Shown: in pieces, positions 18,959 through 27,571 of the stretch | How the letters are laid out: the number at the start of each line of letters is the position of its first letter | How positions within the stretch are numbered: position 1 is the stretch's first letter | DNA from: Hymenobacter cellulosilyticus | Lineage (GTDB): Bacteria; Bacteroidota; Bacteroidia; Cytophagales; Hymenobacteraceae | NCBI RefSeq assembly: GCF_022919215.1 | Contig: NZ_CP095046.1 | Location: 5,012,501-5,076,500, forward strand | DNA: 64,000 nt | Reading direction: 5' to 3' | The notes under the pieces: generated by a model | Database searches by the model: none | The model's input: the letters and a program-made list of their open reading frames with translations, nothing else | Told to the model about the DNA's origin: nothing | Translations under genes and position numbers: made by a program

Positions 18959-19804
18959 ATGATACCCAACAACGTATGGTTTGTAACCGGAGCCTCGAAA
19001 GGTCTGGGCCTGACGCTGGTGCAGAAGCTGCTGGCCCGGGGCTACCGGGTGGCGGCCACTTCCCGCAACTTGAGCGAGCTGCAGCAGGCCGCCCCGACTG
19101 ACAACCCGAATTTCCTGCCCCTGCACATGGACCTTGGCAACGAGGCAAGCGTGCAGCAGGCCATTGCCACTACCATCAGCACTTTCGGCCGCCTCGATGT
19201 GGTGGTCAATAATGCGGGCTACGGCCAGGTAGGCGCCCTGGAGGAGCTCTCCGACCAGGAAGCCCGCCAGAACTTTGAGGTCAACGTGTTTGGCGTGCTC
19301 AATGTGCTGCGCGCTGCCACGCCCCACCTGCGGGCCCAGGGCGCGGGCCGGGTGTTTAATATTTCCTCCGTCGGCGGATTTTTTGGCTCGTTTCCCGGCT
19401 GGGGAATCTACTGTGCCACCAAGTTTGCCGTCGACGGCCTCACCGAGTCTTACGCCGCCGAGGTCCGGCCCTTCGGCATTCAGGCCACTACGGTGAAGCC
19501 CGGCTACTTCCGCACCGGATTTTTGGCAACCGGCTCCATCGGCCGGCCCCAGACACCTATCGGGGCCTACCAGTCGGTGCGCGACTCGCAGGCGCTGCAC
19601 GATGAGCAGCTCAACGGCAACCAGCCCGGCGACCCGGAAAAAGCCGTAGCCGTGCTGATTCAAGCCAGTGAAGCCCCCGACCAGCCCCTGCACCTGTTCC
19701 TGGGCGAAGATGCCTACCAGATGGCGGCCAATAAAATCGGGGCCGTGCAGCAGGATATGCAGCAGTGGCAAGCCCTGGCTACGGCCACGGGGTTTGACAA
19801 CTAA
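18959..19804 (+). CDS. Short-chain dehydrogenase/reductase (SDR), module 2
   Basis: The 281-residue protein has TGASKGLG (10-17), NNAG (84-87), Ser136/137 and the catalytic pair Tyr151/Lys155 in YCATK. The long C-terminal extension after PGYFRTGFL is typical of the ketoreductase-like SDR subgroup often placed next to AraC regulators. Cofactor NAD(P); substrate unknown. A terminator follows 70 bp downstream. Confidence 0.88.
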   Translation: MIPNNVWFVTGASKGLGLTLVQKLLARGYRVAATSRNLSELQQAAPTDNPNFLPLHMDLGNEASVQQAIATTISTFGRLDVVVNNAGYGQVGALEELSDQEARQNFEVNVFGVLNVLRAATPHLRAQGAGRVFNISSVGGFFGSFPGWGIYCATKFAVDGLTESYAAEVRPFGIQATTVKPGYFRTGFLATGSIGRPQTPIGAYQSVRDSQALHDEQLNGNQPGDPEKAVAVLIQASEAPDQPLHLFLGEDAYQMAANKIGAVQQDMQQWQALATATGFDN

Positions 19805-19874
19805 TACCTCCGGTTCTGACGAGGCTGAGCCGACGCCATCCGTCCGCTGCGCAGCACAACATTCCCTTTATTAG

Positions 19875-19911
19875 AAAGCCCTTTCTCGTTTCGCACGGGA
19901 AAGGGCTTTTG
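19875..19911 (+). terminator. Rho-independent terminator
   Basis: AAAGCCCTTTC and GGAAAGGGCTTTT pair around a short loop, T-run on the + strand. Confidence 0.85.
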
Positions 19912-20192
19912 CTTGCAGCGCCGGCAAAGCACCTGAATGGTCAGCGCATTTCACGTAAGAGCGTTTAGTTCATTCCAGTGGATGGATGGCGTTGGCTGCG
20001 CCTCGCCAGGACAAGCTGCCGCTGTAGGGGCATTTTATATTCTATATTCTGAAGATTTACTGCCTCTTTTGTAGTATCGTATGGCAAGAGCCGGCTGTCT
20101 GCCGTATGTAGAGCTTTTGTCTTTGGTCGGAACCCAGTGGGTTGACAAGGGGTGAATACGACTATTGCCTCCTGTTGCCTTCCTACACCCTT
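19912..20192. other. Intergenic region before the cell-wall amidase
   Basis: This stretch contains no gene I can support. It is A+T-rich around 20030-20080 and should hold the promoter of the downstream amidase gene, but no consensus box stands out. Confidence 0.4.
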
Positions 20193-21263
20193 GTGCTTTT
20201 GCGAACTGCCTACTTTCTATTAGTGCTCCTGAGTCTGCTGACCGTGCAGACCTTTGCCCAGTCTTCCTACCGACGCGTAAAAGCCCGCAACGGCGACGGG
20301 GTAGAAACTCTGCTGCTGCGCAACGGCCTAAATCCGCGCCAGTATGGAGCCTCCTTTAAGCAGCTCAATAGGAAAAACCTGACCCGCCGCAACGGTCTGG
20401 TTACCGGCCGTACCTACCTGCTGCCCAAGCGCGCCGTTACCCGCAAAACCCCAGCCCGCACCACTCGAAGCACCCGCACGGCCCGTACCGCCACCGCCGC
20501 TCCGCAAGTCGTGGGCAAAGGCCCCATCAGCAAATCGGTTCTGTTTGGCCCCCGCTACGGGGCCCCCGCCGCCCGCTACGGCACGCTGCGGGGTGCGGTG
20601 TACTACCTGTCTTCCGGCCACGGCGGCCCCGACCCCGGCGCCATCGGCAAGTACGGTTCCTACAAGCTGGCCGAGGATGAGTACGCCTACGACGTGACCG
20701 TGCGCCTGGCCCGGGTGCTGCTCGAATACGGCGCTACGGTGTACGTGATGGTGCAGGACCCCAACGACGGTATACGCGACGAGAACGTGCTGCCCATGGA
20801 CTACGACGAAGTGCAGTACCCCAATCTGCGCATCCCGCTCAGCCAGGTGCAGCGCCTGCGCCAGCGCATTGCCCAGGTCAACCGGCTGCACGCCCGCCAC
20901 AAAGGAGCTTACCAGCGCCTGCTGGCCTTGCACGTCGACAGCCGCAGCGAGGGCCAGAACATCGACGTGTTCTTCTACCACCACGCCAACAGTCCCACGG
21001 GCGAACGGCTGGCCCGCAACATTCACCGGGTCTTTACCAGCCGCTACAAACGCTCCCAGCCCAACCGCCCCTACTCGGGCAACGTGTCGGAGCGCAGCAA
21101 CCTGTATGAGGTGCGCAACAGCCACGCCGCGGCCGTTTTTATGGAACTAGGCAACATCCGCAACCAGAAAGACCAGCGCCGCTTCGTGGTGGCCGACAAC
21201 CGGCAAGCCCTGGCCAACTGGATTGCCGAAGGCATCATTGCCGATTACCGGGGCAAGAAGTAG
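20193..21263 (+). CDS. N-acetylmuramoyl-L-alanine amidase (Amidase_3) with LysM-like N-terminus
   Basis: With the GTG at 20193 the product has 356 residues and a proper signal peptide (MLLRTAYFLLVLLSLLTVQ, then FAQS). Residues about 25-80 resemble a LysM-type peptidoglycan-binding domain (ARNGDGVETLLLRNGLNP to GRTYLLP), followed by a basic Thr/Arg linker. The catalytic domain carries the zinc ligands His143 in SSGHGGPDPGA, Glu161 or nearby in AEDEYAYD, and His247 in LALHVDS, plus the catalytic Glu318 in FMELGNI. It should cleave the amide bond between MurNAc and the stem peptide during cell separation or wall turnover. A TTG at 20142 is an alternative start. Confidence 0.88.
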   Translation: MLLRTAYFLLVLLSLLTVQTFAQSSYRRVKARNGDGVETLLLRNGLNPRQYGASFKQLNRKNLTRRNGLVTGRTYLLPKRAVTRKTPARTTRSTRTARTATAAPQVVGKGPISKSVLFGPRYGAPAARYGTLRGAVYYLSSGHGGPDPGAIGKYGSYKLAEDEYAYDVTVRLARVLLEYGATVYVMVQDPNDGIRDENVLPMDYDEVQYPNLRIPLSQVQRLRQRIAQVNRLHARHKGAYQRLLALHVDSRSEGQNIDVFFYHHANSPTGERLARNIHRVFTSRYKRSQPNRPYSGNVSERSNLYEVRNSHAAAVFMELGNIRNQKDQRRFVVADNRQALANWIAEGIIADYRGKK

Positions 21264-21299
21264 GTCCCGCTTTCCGCTCGAATTCGTCTACCGCTGCTT

Positions 21300-22033
21300 A
21301 TGCGCGCTTATATCAACCAGGACGCGACTGGCGAATGGGCCAGCACCAACTGCTTTGCTGCCGCCGACGGGTTCCGGCAGATGGGCTGGGAAATTGTGCC
21401 GTTCCACCGCTTCAGCGAACTACTCCACGACGAGCCCGAAGACATTGTCGTCAGCCATATTGATGACGTGGAAGGCGCACTTCGGGCCCTGGGCTGCGCC
21501 GTGCCGCCCGCCCTGGACTACCCAGCCGAGCTGGCCCCGTTTCTGGGGCGGCGCCTGTGGCAATCGACCATCAACGAGGTAGCCGCCGACCCTTCGCAGT
21601 GGCCGGTGTTTGTGAAGCCCCGGCTGGCCCGCAAAAAGTTTACCGGCGTGCTGGTGCGCCACTTTCGCGACCTGGCCGGCTGCGGCGACCAGGCCGAAAA
21701 TACGCCCGTATGGTGTGCCGAGCCCGTGCAGTTCGTGGCCGAGTGGTGCTGCTTCGTGCGCTACGGCGAGGTGCTGGCCGCCCAGCCCTACCGCGGCGAC
21801 TGGCGCGCCCATTTCGACCCGCGCGTGGTAGAAGCTGCCGTGGCGGCCTATTCCGAAGCGCCCAAAGCCTACGCCCTCGACATCGGCCTTACCGCTGCCG
21901 GGCCACGTTGGTCATTGAAATAAATGAGGGCTACTCTATCGGGAGCTACGGCCTACCGCCGCTGCGCTATGCCAAGTTCCTGAGTGCCCGCTGGGCCGAG
22001 CTGACGGGCACTACTGACGCCTGTAACTTCTGA
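21300..22033 (+). CDS. ATP-grasp family protein, R2K/DUF4343-like (frame broken near 21903)
   Basis: The protein begins MRAYINQDATGEWASTNCF and contains an ATP-grasp core: PVFVKPRLARKKFTG (nucleotide-binding Lys), AEPVQFVAEWCCFVRYGEV, and the magnesium-binding end LVIEINEGYSIGSYGL. The last motif lies in another frame; one extra C in GGGCC near 21901-21905 gives TAAGPTLVIEINEGY and a 244-residue protein ending at the TGA at 22033. I read the break as a sequencing error. Relatives of the R2K clade are thought to ligate amino acids or modify peptides using ATP. No peptide substrate gene is obvious nearby. Confidence 0.75.
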
Positions 22034-22069
22034 GCCCAGAGCTTCTTTTGCGTGTTTCCCTCCTAGCCT

Positions 22070-22648
22070 ATGCGTAAAAAAGACCGTTTAGCCCGTTTGA
22101 AAGCTGCCGTGTTTTCTGGTAGCCGGGAAGCGGCGTACGGGGCCTGTCAGGCGCTGTACCACTTTGGCGGGGGCTTCAGCAAAACGGCGCAGCGCCGGTG
22201 CCACCGGTTTCTGGTGTCCTTGCTCGACCACGAAGACGCCCACATTCGCAATGCGGCGGCTCTCACTTTCCGGCACAACCGGGCCAGTTGGGCCGTGGCA
22301 CCTCTGCTTTGCGCCCTGCACAACCCCGCCAACCTGCGCAGCCGGGGCACCCTGGCTTATGCGCTGGAGCAGCTGAACTGTCGCCGGCACCTGGGCTCCT
22401 TGTTTCGGGCGTTATTTGGGGCAGCCGGCAATAGCTGGGAAGTGCAGATGCACATTCTGACCATTCTGGAAACTCAAACCTTCACGTACACCCCGGCCGA
22501 AATCCGCCATATTCAGCAGCAGTGGGAAAGCCTCAAGCTCGACTGGAACCGGCTGAATAATATCCCCGTGGGGAGCGGTGCTAAAGGCGCGTTGGATGAA
22601 AAGTTAATCCAGCAGTTTGTGGATCAGTATGCGGCGGCTACTGACTAA
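22070..22648 (+). CDS. HEAT-repeat-like protein
   Basis: The 192-residue protein is all-helical with HEAT/armadillo-like repeats (FLVSLLDHEDAHIRNAAALTF, then ASWAVAPLLCALHNPANL and TLAYALEQLNC). Such proteins act as adaptors or scaffolds. It lies 36 bp downstream of the ATP-grasp gene and may be co-transcribed. Partner unknown. Confidence 0.7.
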   Translation: MRKKDRLARLKAAVFSGSREAAYGACQALYHFGGGFSKTAQRRCHRFLVSLLDHEDAHIRNAAALTFRHNRASWAVAPLLCALHNPANLRSRGTLAYALEQLNCRRHLGSLFRALFGAAGNSWEVQMHILTILETQTFTYTPAEIRHIQQQWESLKLDWNRLNNIPVGSGAKGALDEKLIQQFVDQYAAATD

Positions 22649-22704
22649 TTCAACCCCGGCTACAGTTCACGTGTGAGGGCCTGCTGAGCGGAGTTGATGA
22701 ATCC

Positions 22705-23259
22705 TTAGGGCCAGATGGTATACGTGGCCTCGGGCGAGGTAATGGTGCCCGTCCAGGCCTTATGCTCCGTGGCTTCCCTACTGCTTTCAATAGAGTAAAC
22801 AGCCCGCATCCGGCAGCTAACTCCGGGCCCGTTGATTTTTTTGCTGCGCGGTGAATTTTGCCATACGTCACCAATTTTGGGGTCTGTGTTAAAAGTTACA
22901 GGGAATACGAAGAAGCCGCCCGGCGCAATGGTTACCGTAGAAGCAAAATTCTTGTCCCACCCGCGGCCGGCTTTCACCGCTCGCACCTTACGGCCATCGG
23001 TGTACGTCAGGTCAAATGACAGCCCAAAATAGCCCCAGCTGTTCCACTCTTCGAACAAGTTAACTGGCCGCTCTGAAGTATTGGTAAGCAGGACGTAAAA
23101 GCAACCGGTATGATCAAAGCTGATAACCGGGCCTACTGAGACATTATTTGAATAATCGGTCGGAATAATGGTCAGCGTCAGGCGGGGCTTGGTTTGAGCA
23201 AAAGCCTGAGGAACCGTATCCAGCAGCAGGAGCAGCAAGAACAACGTAAGCTTTGACAT
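22705..23259 (-). CDS. Exported hypothetical protein
   Basis: I start at the ATG at 23259 (MSKLTLFLLLLLLDTVPQAFAQ), giving 184 residues with a clean signal peptide. The mature part is beta-rich and contains the segments FYVLLTNTSERPVNLFEEWNS and TVTIAPGGFFVFPVTF, suggesting an immunoglobulin-like fold. No family name recognised. The gene is less G+C-rich than its neighbours. Confidence 0.65.
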   Translation of the reverse strand: MSKLTLFLLLLLLDTVPQAFAQTKPRLTLTIIPTDYSNNVSVGPVISFDHTGCFYVLLTNTSERPVNLFEEWNSWGYFGLSFDLTYTDGRKVRAVKAGRGWDKNFASTVTIAPGGFFVFPVTFNTDPKIGDVWQNSPRSKKINGPGVSCRMRAVYSIESSREATEHKAWTGTITSPEATYTIWP

Positions 23260-23408
23260 AGAACTGGCGGCGTAGGGAAAGCAGGTTGACAAGAACACGC
23301 CCCAAAGCTACCCCAGCATCTTGGGCAACCAACCCCGCCGCCCGCCTACTTCCCGAGAAAAGTTACCTTCGTGGGACCCAATCTTCCATCCCACCCAACC
23401 CTTTTCTC

Positions 23409-24719
23409 ATGACTAACCCCCATGACCACGCCCACATCGGCGGCCAGCAGCTGCGCCCCGAGAGTTTGATGATGAGCTACGGCTATACGCCCGCCTGGAG
23501 CGAAGGCGCCATCAAACCACCTATTTTCCAGACCTCCACTTTCGTCTTCACCAGCGCCGAGGAAGGCAAGGCCTTCTTCGAGTTGGCCTACGGCCTGCGC
23601 CAGGCCAACCCCGACGAGGAAATGGGCCTGATCTACTCCCGCCTCAACAACCCCAGCCTCGAAATCCTGGAGCACCGGCTTACGCTCTGGGACGGGGCCG
23701 AGGAAGCTGCGAGTTTCGCCTCGGGCATGGCTGCCATCAGCACCACCCTACTGGCTTTGCTGCAGCCCGGCGACGTAGTGCTGCACTCCGAGCCCGTGTA
23801 CGGCGGCTCCGACTTCTTTCTCAAGAACGTGCTGCGCAAGTTCGGCATCGAGGCCCAGGGCTTTTTGCCCACGGCCACGCCCCAGGAACTCGAAGCCCAG
23901 GCCGCGGCCATTGCGCCCGGCCGCCTGGCCATGATTTTCGTCGAAACGCCGGCCAACCCCACCAACCACCTCGTAGACCTGGAAGCCTGCGCCGCCCTGG
24001 CCCGCAAGTATGGCTCTTCCGACAAGCCCGTGCGCCTCGTGGTAGATAATACCTTCCTGGGTCCGGTGTTTCAGCACCCCCTGAAGCACGGCGCCGACGT
24101 GGTGCTCTACTCGGCCACCAAGTTTCTGGGCGGCCACTCCGACCTGATTGCCGGGGCCGCGCTCAGCTCCAAGGCTCTGATGAAGGAAATCAAGGCCATG
24201 CGCACCTTTATGGGCACCATGTGCGACCCGAATACCGGCTGGATGCTGATGCGCAGCCTCGAAACCCTGAAGCTACGCATGGAGCGCGCCGCTACCTCGG
24301 CCCAGGTTATTGCCGACTGGCTCCGGGCCCACCCGCTGGTGGAGCGCACCTACTACCTCACCCACCTCGAGCACTGCCCCGTGCAACAGGATATCTACCA
24401 GCGCCACTGCCTCTCCCCGGGCTCCATGATTTCCTTCGACATCCGGGGCGGCGAGGCCGAGGCGTTCCGCTTCCTCAACGCCCTGAAGCTGATTAAGCTG
24501 GCCGTAAGCCTGGGCGGCACCGAAAGCCTGGCCGAGCACCCGGCCACCATGACCCACTCTGATATCACCGTCAAAGACCAGCGCACGATGGGCATTACCG
24601 CTCAGATGATCCGCCTCAGCATTGGCGTGGAAGACCCGCAGGATTTAATGCTGGATCTGAGCCAGGCCTTCGAGGCCGTGGGAATGCCCAAAGAAGTGCG
24701 CGTAGCGGAGCTGGCGTAA
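23409..24719 (+). CDS. Cystathionine gamma-synthase family PLP enzyme
   Basis: The start is the ATG at 23409 (MTNPHDHAHIGGQQLRPES), giving 436 residues. This is a Cys/Met metabolism PLP-dependent enzyme with the internal-aldimine lysine Lys238 in YSATKFLGGHSD, the PLP-binding regions FASGMAAISTTLLALL and VFVETPANPTNHLVD-like motif, and the C-terminal SLGGTESLAEHPATMTHS block. Family members perform gamma-replacement or gamma-elimination (cystathionine gamma-synthase, methionine gamma-lyase, O-acetylhomoserine sulfhydrylase). The sequence resembles the methionine gamma-lyase-like branch, but I cannot fix the reaction from motifs alone. It is not in an operon with other sulfur genes. Confidence 0.85.
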   Translation: MTNPHDHAHIGGQQLRPESLMMSYGYTPAWSEGAIKPPIFQTSTFVFTSAEEGKAFFELAYGLRQANPDEEMGLIYSRLNNPSLEILEHRLTLWDGAEEAASFASGMAAISTTLLALLQPGDVVLHSEPVYGGSDFFLKNVLRKFGIEAQGFLPTATPQELEAQAAAIAPGRLAMIFVETPANPTNHLVDLEACAALARKYGSSDKPVRLVVDNTFLGPVFQHPLKHGADVVLYSATKFLGGHSDLIAGAALSSKALMKEIKAMRTFMGTMCDPNTGWMLMRSLETLKLRMERAATSAQVIADWLRAHPLVERTYYLTHLEHCPVQQDIYQRHCLSPGSMISFDIRGGEAEAFRFLNALKLIKLAVSLGGTESLAEHPATMTHSDITVKDQRTMGITAQMIRLSIGVEDPQDLMLDLSQAFEAVGMPKEVRVAELA

Positions 24720-24742
24720 GCTTGCTAAACTTTCAAGAAGAC

Positions 24743-24859
24743 CGTCATGCAGAGCATGTGGCGCATCAAGCCAGTGACGAAGCATCTCGCGTGCTGATGT
24801 GGCCAGGCTCATTCTAATTACCAGGGCACGCGAGATGTCTCCCGGTGGTCGACATGACG
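24743..24859. repeat. Interspersed palindromic repeat, type A
   Basis: Outer arms CGTCATG (24743-24749) and CATGACG (24853-24859) enclose an inner perfect 12-bp pair, CATCTCGCGTGC (24783-24794) and GCACGCGAGATG (24827-24838). The element fills the gap between two genes and resembles two other elements in this window that also begin with GTCAT. Confidence 0.65.
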
Positions 24860-24922
24860 CCACCGTAGTAAGCCAATCTATTCCCAGTCCGGGTGCCGCG
24901 ACTGGTACCTGTAAGTATTATA

Positions 24923-24957
24923 AAGCCTGCCGCTGAATTCAGCGGCAGGCTTTTTTG
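24923..24957 (+). terminator. Terminator formed by a 30-bp perfect palindrome
   Basis: AAGCCTGCCGCTG and CAGCGGCAGGCTT flank AATT with perfect pairing, then TTTTTTG. Shares the GCCGCTG core with the terminators at 25954 and 27515. Confidence 0.85.
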
Positions 24958-25011
24958 CTTGCAACTTCTGGAATAAGTGGCTTTCTTTCAAAAATATCCA
25001 CTCTGCTTTAT

Positions 25012-25923
25012 ATGGAAGCCACATCTACTTTTGCTATTGACCTCGCCCTGGCCGGCTCCGGGCACGGGGCCACGGGAGGCCACGTCCCCGGGCACGGCCC
25101 CGCCACCTGCCTCAACTGCGGCACGCACGTACCCGAGCGGTTCTGCGGGCACTGCGGGCAGGATGCTCACCACACTCACCGCCTCAACCTGGCCCACATG
25201 CTGCACGAGATTCCGCACAGCATCTGGCACGTGGACAAGGGCATTCAGCACTCCATCTGGAACATTTTGCGCCGGCCCGGCACCACCATCCGCAGTTACC
25301 TGGCCGGGCAGCGCAAGTACCACTTTCCGCCCTTGTCCCTGCTGCTGCTCGTGACCGGGACCTACGCCTTTCTTTTCGCCGTGCTGCACATCGACATAGT
25401 GCCGCCCCGCGACCCGGCCATGCCCGAGGCCGTGTGGCTGGCGCAAAAGGACGCTGCCAGTTTCATGGCTAAGTACATGAGCTGGGTGTACGTGGGGCTG
25501 GTGCCGCTCATCGCCATCTTTGCCCGCCTGTTTCTGCGCCGCGGGGGCTACAACTACGCCGAGTGCCTGGTCATCGTGGCCTTTATCACGGCTATCTGCA
25601 ATTTTCTGACCCTGCTCACCTTCCCCATCGTGTATTTCTACTCCGGCACGCCGCAGGTTCAGCTAGTGAGCTACGTGGTATCCGCCCTCAGTCTGGGCTA
25701 TGCCACCTGGGCCTATGGGGCCATGCTGGCCCATACCGGTATGAGCCTGGCGGGCCGGCTGCTGCGAGGCTTCTTTCCCTTCCTGCTGGGCATTATGCTG
25801 CCCTCCATGCTGATGGGGTATATCATGATGAGCCGGCAACCAGATGCCGTTAAAAAGGAATACGGGCAGTACCTGCTCCGAAAGCAGCAGGCCAAGGCAG
25901 CCCCCGCGCCGGCCCGGCCCTAG
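25012..25923 (+). CDS. DUF3667 membrane protein with zinc ribbon
   Basis: I use the ATG at 25012 (MEATSTFAIDLALAG), giving 303 residues. A zinc-ribbon-like segment (CLNCGTHVPERFCGHCGQ) precedes the DUF3667 core (TTIRSYLAGQRKYHFPPLS). Five or so hydrophobic helices follow, consistent with an inner-membrane protein with the ribbon in the cytoplasm. The family is common in Bacteroidota and uncharacterised. A His/Gly-rich stretch (GSGHGATGGHVPGHG) before the ribbon could bind metal. A terminator follows. Confidence 0.85.
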   Translation: MEATSTFAIDLALAGSGHGATGGHVPGHGPATCLNCGTHVPERFCGHCGQDAHHTHRLNLAHMLHEIPHSIWHVDKGIQHSIWNILRRPGTTIRSYLAGQRKYHFPPLSLLLLVTGTYAFLFAVLHIDIVPPRDPAMPEAVWLAQKDAASFMAKYMSWVYVGLVPLIAIFARLFLRRGGYNYAECLVIVAFITAICNFLTLLTFPIVYFYSGTPQVQLVSYVVSALSLGYATWAYGAMLAHTGMSLAGRLLRGFFPFLLGIMLPSMLMGYIMMSRQPDAVKKEYGQYLLRKQQAKAAPAPARP

Positions 25924-25953
25924 GCGTCCGTTGCCGCTTTTTGCCCCGGTAGC

Positions 25954-25990
25954 AAAGCCCGCCGCTGCAGGTCAGCGGCGGGCTTTTTTT
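25954..25990 (+). terminator. Rho-independent terminator
   Basis: AAAGCCCGCCGCTG and CAGCGGCGGGCTTT pair perfectly around AGGT-type loop, followed by TTTTT. Confidence 0.9.
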
Positions 25991-26118
25991 ACCGTCTCCC
26001 GCATCTACGTTACCTGCCCTCGTACCTGTTTACAAGCCCATCCGACACGTGCCGCAGGAAGCCGCTCGCCCGCCGACGGCCCCCGACAGATGTCCAAGGG
26101 TCTTGTATGATTTTACAA

Positions 26119-26195
26119 GCCGCTCCGCCGCGTGTCAGATGCCGTTGTAAACAGTTACGACGGCATCTGACTCGCGGCGGAGCGGCCTGTTTTTT
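26119..26195 (+). repeat. Very long hairpin (27-bp stem, 14-base loop) with T-tract
   Basis: Arms 26119-26145 and 26160-26186 pair over 27 bp with one mismatch; the cores are GCCGCTCCGCCGCG and CGCGGCGGAGCGGC. CTGTTTTTT follows. It is too long for an ordinary terminator and lies beyond the terminator of the upstream gene, so it may be a palindromic repeat that also terminates transcription. Confidence 0.7.
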
Positions 26196-26215
26196 CTACG
26201 GGGACGGTAGCCGTT

Positions 26216-26230
26216 CAGCTTTAAAAGCTG
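26216..26230. promoter_or_regulatory. Small palindrome upstream of 26268 gene
   Basis: CAGCTTT A AAAGCTG is a perfect inverted repeat 38 bp before the start codon and could be an operator. No further support. Confidence 0.25.
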
Positions 26231-26267
26231 ATATATTGCTCAGGTTCCATCACTTATCATTACCCCT

Positions 26268-26956
26268 ATGTTCTTACCTTTTTTAAAGAATCCGTTTCTT
26301 TCCCCGCGCTTCAGCCGCGAAGACTTCCGCGACCTGATGGCCGGCCACCTGAGCCGCCTCACGAGCCAGAACCAGGAAGGCCGCTACACCGCCCAGATTA
26401 GCTCCCTGCAACCCCACCACACTACCTACGCCCGCTTTCTGGCCGAGCAAAGCGAGGCCATCGGCGAGCAGCTAGGCAGCACCGGCGAAGTGCAGCAACT
26501 GCTGGCCGACTTCCAAGCCTTTGCCAAGAATGAGCTGCTAGTGGATGTGGAGTATCAGTTTAAGCGCAAAAAGCCCAATGCCGCCGCCCTGACGGAGTTT
26601 TTGCCCAAGGGCCGCAAGGAATACAACAAGGCCACGCTGCTCACGCTGCCCACCCTGCTGGAGCGCACCGCCACCCTGACGCAGAAATTCAAGGCCGAGC
26701 TCGGGCCGACCTGGCTGCCCAGGCCGCCGCCTTACAAGCCGCCTACACCGCCGCCCGCGACGCCCAGGGCCAGAGCAAAGGGGCCGTGCAAGACGACAGC
26801 AAGCAGGAAAAAAAGCTACGCAAAGCCGCCGCCCGCCAGCTCAAGCTCAACCTGCTGGAGCAAGTCAAGCTGCATATCGACGAGTCTGACGCGGTAAAGG
26901 CCCTCTACGACCCGAAGTGGTTTTCGCAACCCACCAATGACGGCGCGAAAAAGTAG
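26268..26956 (+). CDS. Helical hypothetical protein, paralogue of 15462-15638 (frame broken near 26712)
   Basis: The protein begins MFLPFLKNPFLSPRFSREDF and continues as a long alpha-helical, charged protein. Up to KAELG the first frame is used; one extra C in GGGCC near 26705 gives ELGPDLAAQAAALQAAYTAA and an open frame to the TAG at 26954-26956 (ending NDGAKK), 229 residues in all. The continuation has good coding character, so I read the break as a sequencing error. The segment PRFSREDFRDLM matches SRFSRDEFCDLI in the short protein at 15462. The Ala/Lys-rich C-terminus is probably a coiled coil. Function unknown. Confidence 0.7.
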
Positions 26957-26989
26957 GCGGCCCGATACAGCGTCTAAACAAGAACTCAC

Positions 26990-27439
26990 ATGGGCTATAC
27001 TCTCCGAGCTTTTATTGGTCGCACAGCGGATGCACAACTACTGGCGAATCAATGGCCTGGTGCTAGTACTGTGGCCATTGGGAATAGCTTGTCTATTCTC
27101 CCGATGACGGATGACCTCTACGATGAACTGAACGACTATGCTCAGTCAGAAGCCATTGCGCCATTTGTCTTTTTGACTACTCGAATAGAAGCGAAGCTTT
27201 TGACCCTCATCGGCCCGGTCTGTCTTGGGTATGTAGAGGCAGACTACTTTGGAGGGACCGGAACTCAGGCAGCCATTTGGTGGCAATCCGGGGAGCGGGG
27301 TTGGCGGTCTGAAGCTACAGCAGGCTCTATCAATCGGCTGTTACGGCAGTTAGGCGTAACAGCCGGATATGGCAGAGATGAATTTGATACCGTGGGATTG
27401 AGTCGGTACCGCCATACGGAGGACTGGATTTCGTCCTGA
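26990..27439 (+). CDS. Hypothetical soluble protein
   Basis: The 149-residue protein begins MGYTLRAFIGRTADAQLLANQ and ends in SRYRHTEDWISS. It looks like a compact alpha/beta protein, with a Gly/Trp-rich segment (YFGGTGTQAAIWWQSGERGW). No signal peptide or membrane segment. The coding sequence is noticeably A+T-richer than its neighbours, so it may have been acquired. I do not recognise the family. Confidence 0.65.
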   Translation: MGYTLRAFIGRTADAQLLANQWPGASTVAIGNSLSILPMTDDLYDELNDYAQSEAIAPFVFLTTRIEAKLLTLIGPVCLGYVEADYFGGTGTQAAIWWQSGERGWRSEATAGSINRLLRQLGVTAGYGRDEFDTVGLSRYRHTEDWISS

Positions 27440-27514
27440 CAGATTCTCAATGAAGCACCTTTTCTTAAGCTGATTTCCTGGGGCTTCGGCGTAAATACAA
27501 GTATACTAATCAGT

Positions 27515-27551
27515 AAAAAGCCCGCCGCTGAACGTCAGCGGCGGGCTTTTT
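27515..27551. terminator. Bidirectional terminator between convergent genes
   Basis: AAAAAGCCCGCCGCTGA and TCAGCGGCGGGCTTTTT pair perfectly around a three-base loop. Confidence 0.9.
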
Positions 27552-27571
27552 ACGAAACGTTAGGCAAACAA

